Source of the DNA: Methylobacterium sp. 10
Lineage (GTDB): Bacteria > Pseudomonadota > Alphaproteobacteria > Rhizobiales > Beijerinckiaceae
Length of the DNA stretch: 64,000 bases
Assembly: GCF_000519085.1 (NCBI RefSeq)
Contig: NZ_KI912577.1
Span: 1,242,501-1,306,500, forward strand
Direction: 5' to 3'
The notes beneath the pieces are model-generated. The model ran no database searches, was not told the DNA's origin, and saw only the letters and a program-made list of their open reading frames with translations. This document shows, one piece after another, positions 54,121 to 62,342 of the stretch (within the stretch, counting starts at the first letter, position 1; every line of letters starts with the position of its first letter). A program made the translations under genes and the position numbers.

Positions 54121-54334
54121 AAAGCCTTGGACAAACAACGCGATCAGCGTCTCAGGGCGGTGCGCCTCACCCGACCGCTCGGCCGCCTCCCCGCGCGGTG
54201 GCCGTGCCGAACCGTGGAGGACACGCGGTCGGCCGGGAAAAAGTTCGATTCGATGCGGCGGCTTTAAGCGAACCTTTCCCCTGTTCTGCCTTCTCGGTGA
54301 TAGGAGACGTCGCACTGCGGGGGGGCGATCACCG

Positions 54335-55849
54335 GTGACCATACGGCCTCAACCATACCACGACGGCTCCGCGACGGACGCGTCCCTCCCCGGGGGCGAT
54401 TCCGGCCATGGGCGGCTGAGCCTGAAGGGGCAGGGCGTCGTGAACCTCGCTCTGGCCAAGGGAGAGGGCGCTCCCGTCGACGATCTCCTCGCCGCCTCCG
54501 AGGCCCCGGCGAGCCAGATGGCGCTGCCGCTCTGGCTGCTGCTGGTGGGCCGGGAGGCGGTCCACAGGCGCTGGGGCCTCGTGACGGGGGCGGGTCTCGT
54601 CTGGACGGGGTTCGGCGCCGCGCTGGTGATCGACGCCCTCGACGGGGCCACGCACATTCCCGACCGCTGGTTCGGCCTCCTCCTCGTGGTCGAGGCGGTG
54701 GGCGCGTTCCTGCGCGGCCTCGTCGCCACCGGCGCCGCGCGCCGGTTGCGCCTCCTCAAGGGGGCGCTCCTCCTCGTGGTGGCGGTGCTGACGATGCTGG
54801 CCTCGTCCTCAAGCACGTTCCTCCTCGCCATGCTGTTCGGGGCGGCCTTCCTGTTCGACGGCCTGTCGCGCTTCGCGCTCTCCTATGTGCTCCGCTTTCC
54901 GGGCTGGCGCCTGTCGGCGGCGCATGGGGCCCTGGGCGTGGCGCTGGGCATCATCACCCTGCAGCCCTGGCCGACCTGGTATGCCGGCACGGTGGGGTTC
55001 TGCATCGGCGCCTTCCTGATGCTGGCGGGAATCAAGGTGGCGATCCTCGGGCTGCGGTTGCGGCGCCCTCCGGCGGCCTCCGAACCGGCCGCCGCCGGGG
55101 CCGGCACGGACGCGCTCACCGTCTATGTCTGGACGCCGACGGGAACGGCGTCGATCCCGGCCCGGCAGCGCCTGGTCCATCGCTACGTCATCTCCGTGAA
55201 CGGGTCCGGCCACGTCTCCACCGGCCACGCGGCCCTGGAACTGGGGGAGGGGGGCGGCAAGGGCGGCGGCGAGGGGGCGCTCTATGTGAGCCATTACCCC
55301 GCCGTGGAGATCGACCGCTCCCCCGACAACCTGCGCGCCACCCTGCGGGCCGGCCCGGAGAACAACGTGCCGGGCCGCTTCCTGCCGAGCTACCGCGAGG
55401 AGGCGGACGATTGGTGCGAGGCCACCGTCACGGTCACCCTCCACGGCATCGACGGGGCGGGCCTGACGCGCTTCTGGGCCGAGTATCGCCGCGACGCGAC
55501 CTACAATCTCGTGGGCCGGAACTGCTCCACGGCGGTCGCCCGTGCCCTCGACGCCGCCGTGGAGGGCGCGTTCAGCCGGGCCGGCAAGCCGTGGCGCAGG
55601 CTCGCCCAGGCGGCCATGAGCCCGGAATTCTGGGCGGCCGCCCTCCTGCGCAACGGGGCCGGCGCGATGACGTGGACGCCGGGTCTCGTGCTCGATTACT
55701 CGCGGGCGCTCAGCGCCCTCATCGATCCCGTCTCGCCGGTCCCGGCCATCAGCTGGGACGGCGTGAGGCGGCGGCTCCTGCGCAACTGGCGGGCCGAGGC
55801 GGTGGCGCGGATGCGGAGCCTCGCCCGGCGGCGGTCTCCGGCCGCGTAG
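54335..55849 (+). CDS. HdeD-like membrane domain fused to a permuted papain-like (DUF4105/LRAT-type) domain
   Basis: The product of about 504 residues has two parts. Residues about 60-240 form six membrane helices in the DUF308/HdeD style (LLLVGREAVHRRWGLVTGAGLVWTGFG, FGAAFLFDGLSRFALSY, TVGFCIGAFLMLAGIKVAILGL). Residues about 255-470 form a soluble domain with STGHAALEL (His298) and YNLVGRNCSTAVARALD (Cys397). This His-then-Cys order and the NCST-A motif match permuted NlpC/P60-like folds such as DUF4105 and LRAT-type proteins, which act as peptidases or acyltransferases. The GTG at 54335 with a GGGGGG run upstream is my start choice; the frame is open further upstream through repeat DNA. Function is unknown; envelope stress is a reasonable guess. 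Confidence 0.75.
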   Translation: MTIRPQPYHDGSATDASLPGGDSGHGRLSLKGQGVVNLALAKGEGAPVDDLLAASEAPASQMALPLWLLLVGREAVHRRWGLVTGAGLVWTGFGAALVIDALDGATHIPDRWFGLLLVVEAVGAFLRGLVATGAARRLRLLKGALLLVVAVLTMLASSSSTFLLAMLFGAAFLFDGLSRFALSYVLRFPGWRLSAAHGALGVALGIITLQPWPTWYAGTVGFCIGAFLMLAGIKVAILGLRLRRPPAASEPAAAGAGTDALTVYVWTPTGTASIPARQRLVHRYVISVNGSGHVSTGHAALELGEGGGKGGGEGALYVSHYPAVEIDRSPDNLRATLRAGPENNVPGRFLPSYREEADDWCEATVTVTLHGIDGAGLTRFWAEYRRDATYNLVGRNCSTAVARALDAAVEGAFSRAGKPWRRLAQAAMSPEFWAAALLRNGAGAMTWTPGLVLDYSRALSALIDPVSPVPAISWDGVRRRLLRNWRAEAVARMRSLARRRSPAA

Positions 55850-56284
55850 GCGGTAGGACGGCAGCGGGTCGGTCTGAAATCCGATGGGGACGACCCGACC
55901 TTGGAGCGTTGGGGCGACCGTGGCATGATGGGAAATGCAGATCCCCACGTTACCCAACCACAGCGTCGCCGTTTCAGCATGCCGGAGCGACAAGACCCGC
56001 TTTCGCTGGTCGGTGACGACGGCCGGGTTCCATGCCTGCCGTTCGACGACCTCCTATTCGTCCGCCGCCATGGCACTGGCCGCCGGCATTTCCCACGCCC
56101 ACGTCCTGGCGGAGCCGTATCGGATCAGGGCGCGGATCAACGATGGCGGGTGGATTTAATCGGCGCTCCCGCGTTTTTCCGGGATGTCGTTGATCTCGTG
56201 GTCAAAACCTGACGGATGGTGCCCGCCCTGAGCGTCCGCGATGGGCGGATAGCGGACCCTGCGCAGTTGGTCATGATCGCCCCT
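55850..56284. other. Gap before the island, possible small gene
   Basis: The best open frame is 55935-56159 on the plus strand, 74 residues starting MQIPTLPNHSVAV. It has no clear ribosome site and no family resemblance, so I do not call it. The rest shows no repeat, tRNA or terminator. It borders the AT-richer orphan-gene island. Confidence 0.35.
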
Positions 56285-56749
56285 ATGACCGACTGGATCC
56301 AGCACTTCCGCACGGCGGCTTGTGGGTTGGCCGTGGCACATGTCTGGCGTGGGCATGGCTCGGCGCTGTTCGTAGAGTTTGGCGCGCTGACATCAACCAC
56401 GCGCCGCAACGGCTTCCCCGGTCAGCCAGAGGGCGAGATCGGCCTGATGATTGAGTGGAGTTGGCGAATCGAGGAGGGAAGGTCCATCGCCTGCGGTAGT
56501 TGGAGCGACGAGAACCTGTGGTCCCCGACCTTTGCGCTCCTCCTCGGCCGCACGGTCCAAGACCTCTCGATGTTTGGCCGTCTACCGGAGGTGGTTCTGT
56601 CGCTGGCAGGCGATCTGCGGCTGGCATCGTTCATGACGGCGGAAGGCGACCCGTCGTGGACGCTGTTCGACCGGCGTGGTTCTCACCCCGTCGCCATAGG
56701 CTGTCGGTCGGGAATGGTCTGCGTCGAGCTTGAGGACTGCAAAGGATGA
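56285..56749 (+). CDS. Orphan hypothetical protein, DUF6188/immunity-like
   Basis: The 154-residue soluble protein contains IEWSWRIEEGRSIACGSWSD, RTVQDLSMFGRLPEVVLSLAGDLRLASF and DPSWTLFDRRG. This pattern is reminiscent of small proteins found as immunity or accessory genes beside polymorphic toxins. The ATG at 56285 starts the ordered domain; an upstream in-frame start at 56216 exists. No partner toxin is adjacent. The link to immunity is by resemblance only. Confidence 0.6.
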   Translation: MTDWIQHFRTAACGLAVAHVWRGHGSALFVEFGALTSTTRRNGFPGQPEGEIGLMIEWSWRIEEGRSIACGSWSDENLWSPTFALLLGRTVQDLSMFGRLPEVVLSLAGDLRLASFMTAEGDPSWTLFDRRGSHPVAIGCRSGMVCVELEDCKG

Positions 56750-56759
56750 GATGCGGACG

Positions 56760-56900
56760 TTATGCGTGAGGCGCGCTGGGCTCACCCACCTTGAAGGTGA
56801 TCGCGACCGGGCGGGCACGGATCAGGCCGTCCCAAGGCTTAAGTTCGATCTCGATGTCCTGCGGGAACGGGCCGACCGTAATGCATGGCGGGCGATAGGA
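56760..56900 (-). pseudogene. 3' remnant of a truncated gene
   Basis: The minus strand encodes a clearly protein-like C-terminus, CITVGPFPQDIEIELKPWDG, then LIRARPVAITFKVGEPSAPHA before TAA at 56760-56762. Upstream the frame loses protein character and no start is found, so this is the tail of a gene whose 5' part has been lost. The family is not recognised. It lies between two plus-strand orphan genes. Confidence 0.5.
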
Positions 56901-56911
56901 GGTTATCGAGA

Positions 56912-57268
56912 GTGAACGACTCTGAATGCAAGCTCGTCGATGCCATTCGAGCTATGACGAATCAGTACGTGAGCACAAAGGCATCAAAGAATTTAGCTCT
57001 CCCTGGCGCCGAAGGTAGGAGCTTCGAGGCGCGCGAGCCGGAACTAGTAAAGTTGTTGGCTGCGATGTGCTCGAAGTACCTCGAGCGGACGGACACGGGC
57101 GAGGTCGTTCTAGACAATGGGGCTATATCGGCCGGTGAGCATGCCTACGAGCAATTGGAAGCACGAGGACTGATCGTCATTGAACCGACCGGATATCGGT
57201 TCGCCCGTTGGACCGAGGCGGGAAGCAAGCTCATTGCCAACGCCGCGCGTCCTATAGTCAAAATTTGA
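56912..57268 (+). CDS. Hypothetical protein with winged-helix-like C-terminus
   Basis: The 118-residue soluble protein starts at a GTG preceded at nine bases by a perfect AGGAGG (56897-56902), which decides the start over the upstream ATG. The sequence has an N-terminal helix CKLVDAIRAMTNQYVS and a C-terminal half, AGEHAYEQLEARGLIVIEP.GYRFARWTEAG, which resembles the wing of a small winged helix. No family is certain. It is followed after 54 bases by a small membrane protein. Confidence 0.6.
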   Translation: MNDSECKLVDAIRAMTNQYVSTKASKNLALPGAEGRSFEAREPELVKLLAAMCSKYLERTDTGEVVLDNGAISAGEHAYEQLEARGLIVIEPTGYRFARWTEAGSKLIANAARPIVKI

Positions 57269-57322
57269 CTGTTCCGGACAATGATTCACTAAGGATAGAT
57301 ATATGGCTGGCAGTTGCAAGGC

Positions 57323-57634
57323 ATGAAAAGCCTGAACATGTCTCGGGTCGCCATACCTTTATCCTGCGCGATTGCTGCAGCTGGGCTGGGGTGGGGCTGG
57401 ATGATGGTCGAAGGGTTCTCTTGTGCCGTTGGAGACCCTCCCTATGAGCAGGGATGTCCTGATATCGATTTCCGGCTCGTCTGGCTCAAATCCTCAGTCT
57501 ATGTTTTTGTCATACTATACGCGATCTACTACTTTGCTCTGGTGGCTTCCTACGCACTCGGTAAGGCGGCCCGCGCATTGCCGAAATCGCGTCGACAGCA
57601 GAGCACCCCGCGTAACAAGCCAAAAGTCCGTTGA
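57323..57634 (+). CDS. Small two-helix membrane protein
   Basis: The 103-residue protein has helix 1 VAIPLSCAIAAAGLGWGWMMV and helix 2 SSVYVFVILYAIYYFALVASY. A short loop between them holds two cysteines (FSCAVGDPPYEQGCPDIDF), and the tail is basic and cytoplasmic. It is lower in GC than the genome. Family unknown. The 250 bases after it (57635-57885) contain no gene I can support. Confidence 0.5.
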   Translation: MKSLNMSRVAIPLSCAIAAAGLGWGWMMVEGFSCAVGDPPYEQGCPDIDFRLVWLKSSVYVFVILYAIYYFALVASYALGKAARALPKSRRQQSTPRNKPKVR

Positions 57635-57885
57635 GGGTGGAGGCTGTGTGAAAACGCGTCTCGGGCTGATGCAAGCAGAAGGATTTTCTACGAAGTCCCT
57701 TGAAGGTCGCTATCGCAGCCATCCGAGCTGATGTTTTTCAGTCTGTCATGGAAGATTGCACTCTGGCGTGGCGAAGTGCCGACGTTTTTACACAGCCTGG
57801 GTGGTTTGCAGATTATTGCCTTCCGGTCCGAAGTGGACGTTCCGCCTTCGACCTTCAGCAAACTATCGCGTTGGATCTCCTCCTT

Positions 57886-58356
57886 TCAATCATGGCTCTC
57901 ATTGTCGACTAAGGTCTGCTCCCGATTGCGTGTGCCAAGCCATGATTTTACCCGTAGATACTGGAGGTTGGCCATGATGAGAGCGGGGTTGTCCGTGGCG
58001 TGATGAAGGGAGCCGATACGTAATTGGCCGTCGATCCACCCCGACGAGGCGACAACACTCTCAACCAGTACCGCATCCACGAAGGCGAGTGGATCACGCC
58101 AGATCGGGTCTAACGCAATCTGTGGCGAGGGCGGCCACTCAAGATGGATGTGGCTGAAATCGAGCCCAATGGTGATCTCGCCCCCATCGTCTTCAATCAA
58201 AAGGCCATTAGATAGGTCGGAGCCGGGCGGTGCTGGCACGGTGAGCACGATTCCTGTCCGAGGGTCGGATTGCGCTGGACAAAGCGAGATATGACGCCAC
58301 TGCGGATGTTGCTTTAGGAGGGCATCGAAGAAGGGCGTATGCAACTCAGGTTTCAT
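57886..58356 (-). CDS. Orphan hypothetical protein, immunity-like
   Basis: The 156-residue acidic soluble protein includes FFDALLKQHPQWRHISLCP, ITIGLDFSHIHLEWPP, DPLAFVDAVLVESVVASSGWIDGQLR and LRVKSWLGTRNRE. Such short, acidic, beta-rich proteins with no partner are typical of orphan immunity genes. CAGGGAC precedes the ATG at 58356. The assignment to any named Imm family is not made. Confidence 0.6.
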   Translation of the reverse strand: MKPELHTPFFDALLKQHPQWRHISLCPAQSDPRTGIVLTVPAPPGSDLSNGLLIEDDGGEITIGLDFSHIHLEWPPSPQIALDPIWRDPLAFVDAVLVESVVASSGWIDGQLRIGSLHHATDNPALIMANLQYLRVKSWLGTRNREQTLVDNESHD

Positions 58357-58425
58357 GTCCCTGCTCACCCTTGATGTCTGCTGAGGATCCTAAGCTGCAA
58401 ACGCAGGATGCTCAATGAGGAAGGC

Positions 58426-58986
58426 TCATAAGCGGTCATGCGCAACATGAACGTCAAACTGAACCGGAACGGTCTGCAGCGGTGGCAAGTCTTTCAGAGC
58501 TTCAATACGAGCTTTGTATGTCCCAGGCTCGAGCTTGTATCGAACGATTAGTTTTGAGTAATATTTCTCTGAAAACCCTTCATATAAAGGATCTTGGTAT
58601 AATTCATTTAGAATCAATTCGCTGTCTTTCTCATTGAGGCGAACCAACGTCAAACGTACAGGAATCGCTAGGCCGTTATCAATTGGGCGTTTTGTTACAG
58701 TATTATAGCCGCCACTGCCGGCCAATTTTCTGACACGATCTCGATCTTTGTTGCGGCTAGGGTCATCAGGATCGCCTACCGTAAAATACATATTTAGATA
58801 AAATGAATGGCGGGCAGCGTTCCAGACTTTGAATTTCAATTCAGATTCAGAAGACTTAATCCCCGCCTGGAAAGGAATTTGTTGATGATCGAATTCATTC
58901 GCATGCGTCAACATGCAAATACATGCTAACGGCCCGAGATGCGCGATCAATGTGTATAATATTAGTCGCTTCGTACTCAACTTCAC
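58426..58986 (-). CDS. Exported DUF5625-like protein
   Basis: The 186-residue protein has an N-terminal export signal (LILYTLIAHLGPLACICMLTHA) with cysteines near its end that could allow lipidation. The mature part has the pattern QQIPFQAGIKSS, NAARHSFYLNMYFTVGD, RVRKLAGSGG, GLAIPVRLTLVRLNEKD and LEPGTYKARIEALKDLPPL. This resembles DUF5625, a family often found near type VI effectors as periplasmic immunity. Start is a GTG. It is distinctly AT-rich compared with the chromosome, which supports horizontal origin. The family match is from memory. Confidence 0.6.
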   Translation of the reverse strand: MKLSTKRLILYTLIAHLGPLACICMLTHANEFDHQQIPFQAGIKSSESELKFKVWNAARHSFYLNMYFTVGDPDDPSRNKDRDRVRKLAGSGGYNTVTKRPIDNGLAIPVRLTLVRLNEKDSELILNELYQDPLYEGFSEKYYSKLIVRYKLEPGTYKARIEALKDLPPLQTVPVQFDVHVAHDRL

Positions 58987-59117
58987 GCCTCTGTAATGAT
59001 TTTAAATAATAGCTATTCATCGTTGAACATCAATCTAATTTCAAATCGCGGCCTGCCATGAGATGTCATTACCGGAGGCGACAAGGGTTCAGCAGTCGGG
59101 CATCATGTAGATATCCA

Positions 59118-59648
59118 TTAATTAGACGACCGGCAACTATGCGGAACTTGGTGTTCCTTCCTGTAAGGGCTGGACCCAGCGCCAAGTAGAGCGATGCATT
59201 CCTCGCGCTCGGTTGGAGTGTGAAGCCGGCCTCCCTGTGAGTACAAATATCCAAGAAACTCCCATTCCTTATTATCTGTCTTCCTCTGTTCGTCTTCTAG
59301 GACTATCCGAGGTCCAAATTTACTCATCACGTCTATGATCACGCTTTCACCCCCTCCTCCAATTCCGATTAGCCAATCTTCGGGTGTTCGGTAGAGAGCA
59401 AGGTCATTGGCCGGCCCCCAATCGGCCCACAGTTTCGCCGATGTCGATCCGTGCGGAGTATCGACACGTAGGACGAAAGGCTGCGGTTCTAAGAACCCAA
59501 CCCAGGACTGGGATCGAGCAACAGCATTACCCATTGGGAGCTTTACGACAGCTTCCGCTGCTGGCCAAAACGATGAGCAAAACCAAATAAAAATCCATAG
59601 AAAACCCCCCGTTATAAACACGGCAGGAAGACAGCTTATCTTTTTCAT
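59118..59648 (-). CDS. Membrane-anchored hypothetical protein
   Basis: The 176-residue protein begins MKKISCLPAVFITGGFLWIF, a signal anchor, followed by a periplasmic domain with RSQSWVGFLEPQPFVLRVDT, KLWADWGPANDLALY and ESVIIDVMSKFGPRIVLEDE. The ATG at 59648 gives the anchor at the right place; the frame is open further upstream without support. It is low in GC and shares orientation with its neighbour at 58426. Family unknown; accessory or immunity role possible. Confidence 0.55.
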   Translation of the reverse strand: MKKISCLPAVFITGGFLWIFIWFCSSFWPAAEAVVKLPMGNAVARSQSWVGFLEPQPFVLRVDTPHGSTSAKLWADWGPANDLALYRTPEDWLIGIGGGGESVIIDVMSKFGPRIVLEDEQRKTDNKEWEFLGYLYSQGGRLHTPTEREECIALLGAGSSPYRKEHQVPHSCRSSN

Positions 59649-59873
59649 TACCACTATACTCGTACCCGCGGGGGCTCTTGGCTTCTGTCTGTGGTCAGCA
59701 CGAAAGCCGCCGCATAATCGTATTCCAATGTTTGGCGATGCTATATGCGACACCGGACTTGGCCCAAAGGCCGGCACAGTCGTCATCCCGACTTCACCTC
59801 TCGCCCGTCCCCGTGAGGACGACCTTGCGGGGCCAGGCGCGCCCGATCTCAATCCCTGCAAGCCATGGGATGC

Positions 59874-60053
59874 CTACGCGGTGGTAGCGGCCGGAGCCTC
59901 GACCGCGCTGGAGCGGAAGGTCGTACCATCCATCCACATCCGGTACGTCACCACCGCCATCTTGTGGGCCAGCGCCACCGTTGCGCGCTTGTTGCCATGG
60001 CGATGCGCCGCCAGCCCAGGCAACTTCTTAATGCGGTGCCGCATCACGTGATG
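59874..60053 (-). pseudogene. 3' remnant of an IS110-family transposase
   Basis: The minus strand reads KKLPGLAAHRHGNKRATVAL, then AHKMAVVTYRMWMDGTTFR before a TAG at 59874-59876. This matches the highly conserved C-terminus of IS110/Transposase_20 proteins (basic G-x-x-x-A-x-V-A-x-A-x-K-[LM]-A-V-x-x-x-x-M-W). The rest of the transposase is missing. It marks the right border of the orphan-gene island. The adjacent 225 bases to 59648 contain no gene. Confidence 0.75.
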
Positions 60054-60093
60054 ACGGAGAGCGCTGCGTGGTCCCGCCGCCCGGCCCGTCGCG

Positions 60094-61293
60094 TCAATGC
60101 ACCGGGCGTGACGCCGCGAGCGCGCGGGAGAGAGCCAGCATCACGGCGAGGGTGTCCGCCTCGTCCTGCTCGGCGCCGTGATCGCTGAGCTTGACGATCA
60201 CCGTGCCGGTGTCGCGGTTGACGTAGACATATTGCCCGTAGACGCCGATGGCGGAGATGTCGTCGTCGCCCTCCGGCACGTGCCACCATTGCGCCGAGTA
60301 GGGCCAGCCGTCGACGTCCCGGCGGGCCGGGGTCTCGATCCGCTCGATCCAGCGCGGCGGAACGATGCCGGTGCCGCCGACGCGGCCATGGTCGGCCACC
60401 ACCAGCCCCAGGCGGATGAAATCCCGGGCCACGGCGTTGATGCAGCAGAACGCCTTCTCCGTCCCTCCCGGCCGGTCGAGATTCCAGGTCGCGTTCGCCT
60501 GCGCGCCCATGGGCTTCCAGATTTTTTCCGAAAGGAGGTCGGCCAGGGGCTTCTTCTCGACCTCCGCGAGGATCAGGCCGAGGATCTCGGTGTCGATGCT
60601 GCGGTATTGGCCCGTGCTGCCGGGCTTCGAGGACAGGGTGGCGTGGTCGCGCACGAAGGCCCGTATGTCGCGGGTGAGGTACATGCCGGCTGTGCCCGTG
60701 AGCGGGTCCCACGGGTCGTAATTCTCCGGCACCGCGAGTCCGCTCGTCATGTCGAGGAGGTCGCGGACGGTGATGCGGCCGAAGGCAGGCTCGTCCCGCA
60801 GATACGGCAGCAGGGTCGCCACATGGTCGGTCTCGGTGAGTTTCCCCTCGGCGATGGTCTGTCCGACCAGCAGCGAGACCACCGATTTCGCCACCGACCA
60901 GGACGGGAACAGCGTCGCCGGCCCTGAGCCGGGGCGATACCATTCATGGATGAGGACGCCGTCCTGGGTCACCAGCAGGGCGTTGGTATGGGTTGCCTCC
61001 AGCATCTCCGCGAGAGGAACGCTGCGTCCCTTCCAGGAAACTTTGGGTGGGATCGCGCGGGGCCGGACGGGCAGGGCGCGGGGCGAGGGCGCCGCCGCCA
61101 CCACCCGGCTCGCGAACCACGTGCCCACGGAGGAGGGTTCGATGATCGCGAGGGCGGCCAGGGTGATCGGGTTCGGCACGCCGAGCAGCGGCCCGATGGC
61201 GGCAGCCAGCCCGCCCAGCACCAGGGCGCCGATCAGCGCCCCGGCCAGCCGGGGGCGGCGAAAGCGGGGCCGGAGGCGGGCAAGTCTCGACAT
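60094..61293 (-). CDS. Serine hydrolase of the class C beta-lactamase fold
   Basis: The 399-residue protein has an N-terminal hydrophobic segment (LAGALIGALVLGGLAAAIGPLLG) acting as signal or anchor. The catalytic S-x-x-K appears as SWSVAKSVVSL, the second motif as Y-R-S in GSTGQYRSIDTE, and the third region as IGVYGQYVYV. Related motifs are LLDMTSGL and AVARDFIRLGL. This family includes 6-aminohexanoate-dimer hydrolases, esterases and DD-peptidases as well as lactamases, so the substrate is open. It ends six bases from the SMR gene upstream on the same strand and may share its transcript. Confidence 0.88.
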   Translation of the reverse strand: MSRLARLRPRFRRPRLAGALIGALVLGGLAAAIGPLLGVPNPITLAALAIIEPSSVGTWFASRVVAAAPSPRALPVRPRAIPPKVSWKGRSVPLAEMLEATHTNALLVTQDGVLIHEWYRPGSGPATLFPSWSVAKSVVSLLVGQTIAEGKLTETDHVATLLPYLRDEPAFGRITVRDLLDMTSGLAVPENYDPWDPLTGTAGMYLTRDIRAFVRDHATLSSKPGSTGQYRSIDTEILGLILAEVEKKPLADLLSEKIWKPMGAQANATWNLDRPGGTEKAFCCINAVARDFIRLGLVVADHGRVGGTGIVPPRWIERIETPARRDVDGWPYSAQWWHVPEGDDDISAIGVYGQYVYVNRDTGTVIVKLSDHGAEQDEADTLAVMLALSRALAASRPVH

Positions 61294-61299
61294 CGCCGC

Positions 61300-61629
61300 T
61301 CAGTGAGGCGCGGTCTGGCCCGAGGCGAGAATCGTCACGCCGACGGCGATCACCGCGATCCCGATCATCATCGGCAGGGTGATCGGCTCCTGGAACAGCA
61401 GCGCGCCGCCGACCGCCGCGCCGACCATGCCCACTCCGGCCCAGATCGCGTAGACGATTCCGATCGGCAGCATGTTCATGCTGTTCGACATCAGCCAGAA
61501 CGCCGTGCCGTAGCCCAGCACCACGATGATCGTCGGCACCGGCTTGGTGAGGCCGTCGGCCGCCTTGAGGGCGAGGGTCGCCGTCACTTCGGCGCCGATG
61601 GCCAGGGCGAGGAGGAGGTAGGGGTTCAT
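61300..61629 (-). CDS. Small multidrug resistance (EmrE/QacE-like) transporter
   Basis: The 109-residue protein has four membrane helices. The first reads PYLLLALAIGAEVTATLALK with the essential glutamate at position 14. GTAFWLMSNSMNMLPIGIVYAIWAGVGMVG and EPITLPMMIGIAVIAVGV are classic SMR helices 3 and 4. It exports quaternary cations by proton antiport or, in the Gdx branch, guanidinium; the W-x-G-x-G motif is shared. The ATG at 61629 is the normal family start. Confidence 0.93.
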   Translation of the reverse strand: MNPYLLLALAIGAEVTATLALKAADGLTKPVPTIIVVLGYGTAFWLMSNSMNMLPIGIVYAIWAGVGMVGAAVGGALLFQEPITLPMMIGIAVIAVGVTILASGQTAPH

Positions 61630-62069
61630 GCGTGGGTCGTCCGTGCGGTCGGCGGGCTGAAGGCGGGTCGGGCGGCCATCCGCATGGCGATGTCCGCGCC
61701 GTGTCCGGGGCCGGGGGGGAAATCCACCGGTACGGCTCGGGTCTTCCAAAAGCACGAGGGCCGTTAATGTCCCGTGTGGATGGCGCTTGAAAGGCGGCCC
61801 GATGGCGGTCGAAACCGGGGCCGCGTGGCGGTGCCGATCTGCCGATCTGGCGCGGTCGGTCCGGGCGCGCGCGCCGAATTCGAGGTCCGCCCGTCGATGC
61901 CGTCTTGCCCTGATCGGGGTCTCACGGCACAGATCGGGCATCGACCGTGCGAGATTCTCTTCGTCCGCCCGGAGCCGGCGAGTCCGCGGGGGCCTCCCGG
62001 CACGATCATCGGCACCACCGAGGCCCTTCACCTCTCTATGTCCCTCTCCCCGCGACGGAATTCGACACC
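61630..62069. other. Divergent gap, nothing recognised beyond promoters
   Basis: The SMR gene and the secreted-protein gene are divergent, so both promoters lie here. Frames on both strands are open only because of high GC. I see no repeat element, tRNA or hairpin terminator. Confidence 0.4.
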
Positions 62070-62321
62070 ATGCGCTCGACCCTGACCGCCTTTCTCCTCA
62101 TCGCTTTCACGGGTGCCGCCCTCGCGCAGCAGGTGAACGAGCCGCCGATCCAGAGCCCGCAGGACGCCGCCTGCCGGGAGCAGGCCAGGGCGCAGGTGTT
62201 CAGCGCCGCCAACCCGAGCAATCTCAGCCTCTACGACCTCGGCTCGCAGATCTATCACGCCTGCATGGCCAGCTATCACACCACCGGCCCGAACCCGGAC
62301 CGCAAGGATCGCCGCTTCTGA
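62070..62321 (+). CDS. Small secreted hypothetical protein
   Basis: The 83-residue protein has a signal peptide LTAFLLIAFTGAALAQ (cleaved after ALA) and a mature part of about 65 residues with ACREQARAQVF and LYDLGSQIYHACMASY, which place two cysteines likely to bond. The final segment is basic (NPDRKDRRF). Similar tiny periplasmic proteins are common in Methylobacterium-type genomes, with unknown function. It is convergent with the regulator gene. Confidence 0.7.
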   Translation: MRSTLTAFLLIAFTGAALAQQVNEPPIQSPQDAACREQARAQVFSAANPSNLSLYDLGSQIYHACMASYHTTGPNPDRKDRRF

Positions 62322-62342
62322 GGGTAGCCAAGCCCTTCCGCC

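Noticed and set aside
54026..54334. N-terminal extension of the HdeD-fusion protein
   Set aside because: It runs through palindromic repeat DNA and low-complexity sequence; start placed at GTG 54335.
55935..56159. 74-codon plus-strand frame before the island
   Set aside because: No ribosome site, odd composition and no recognisable motif.
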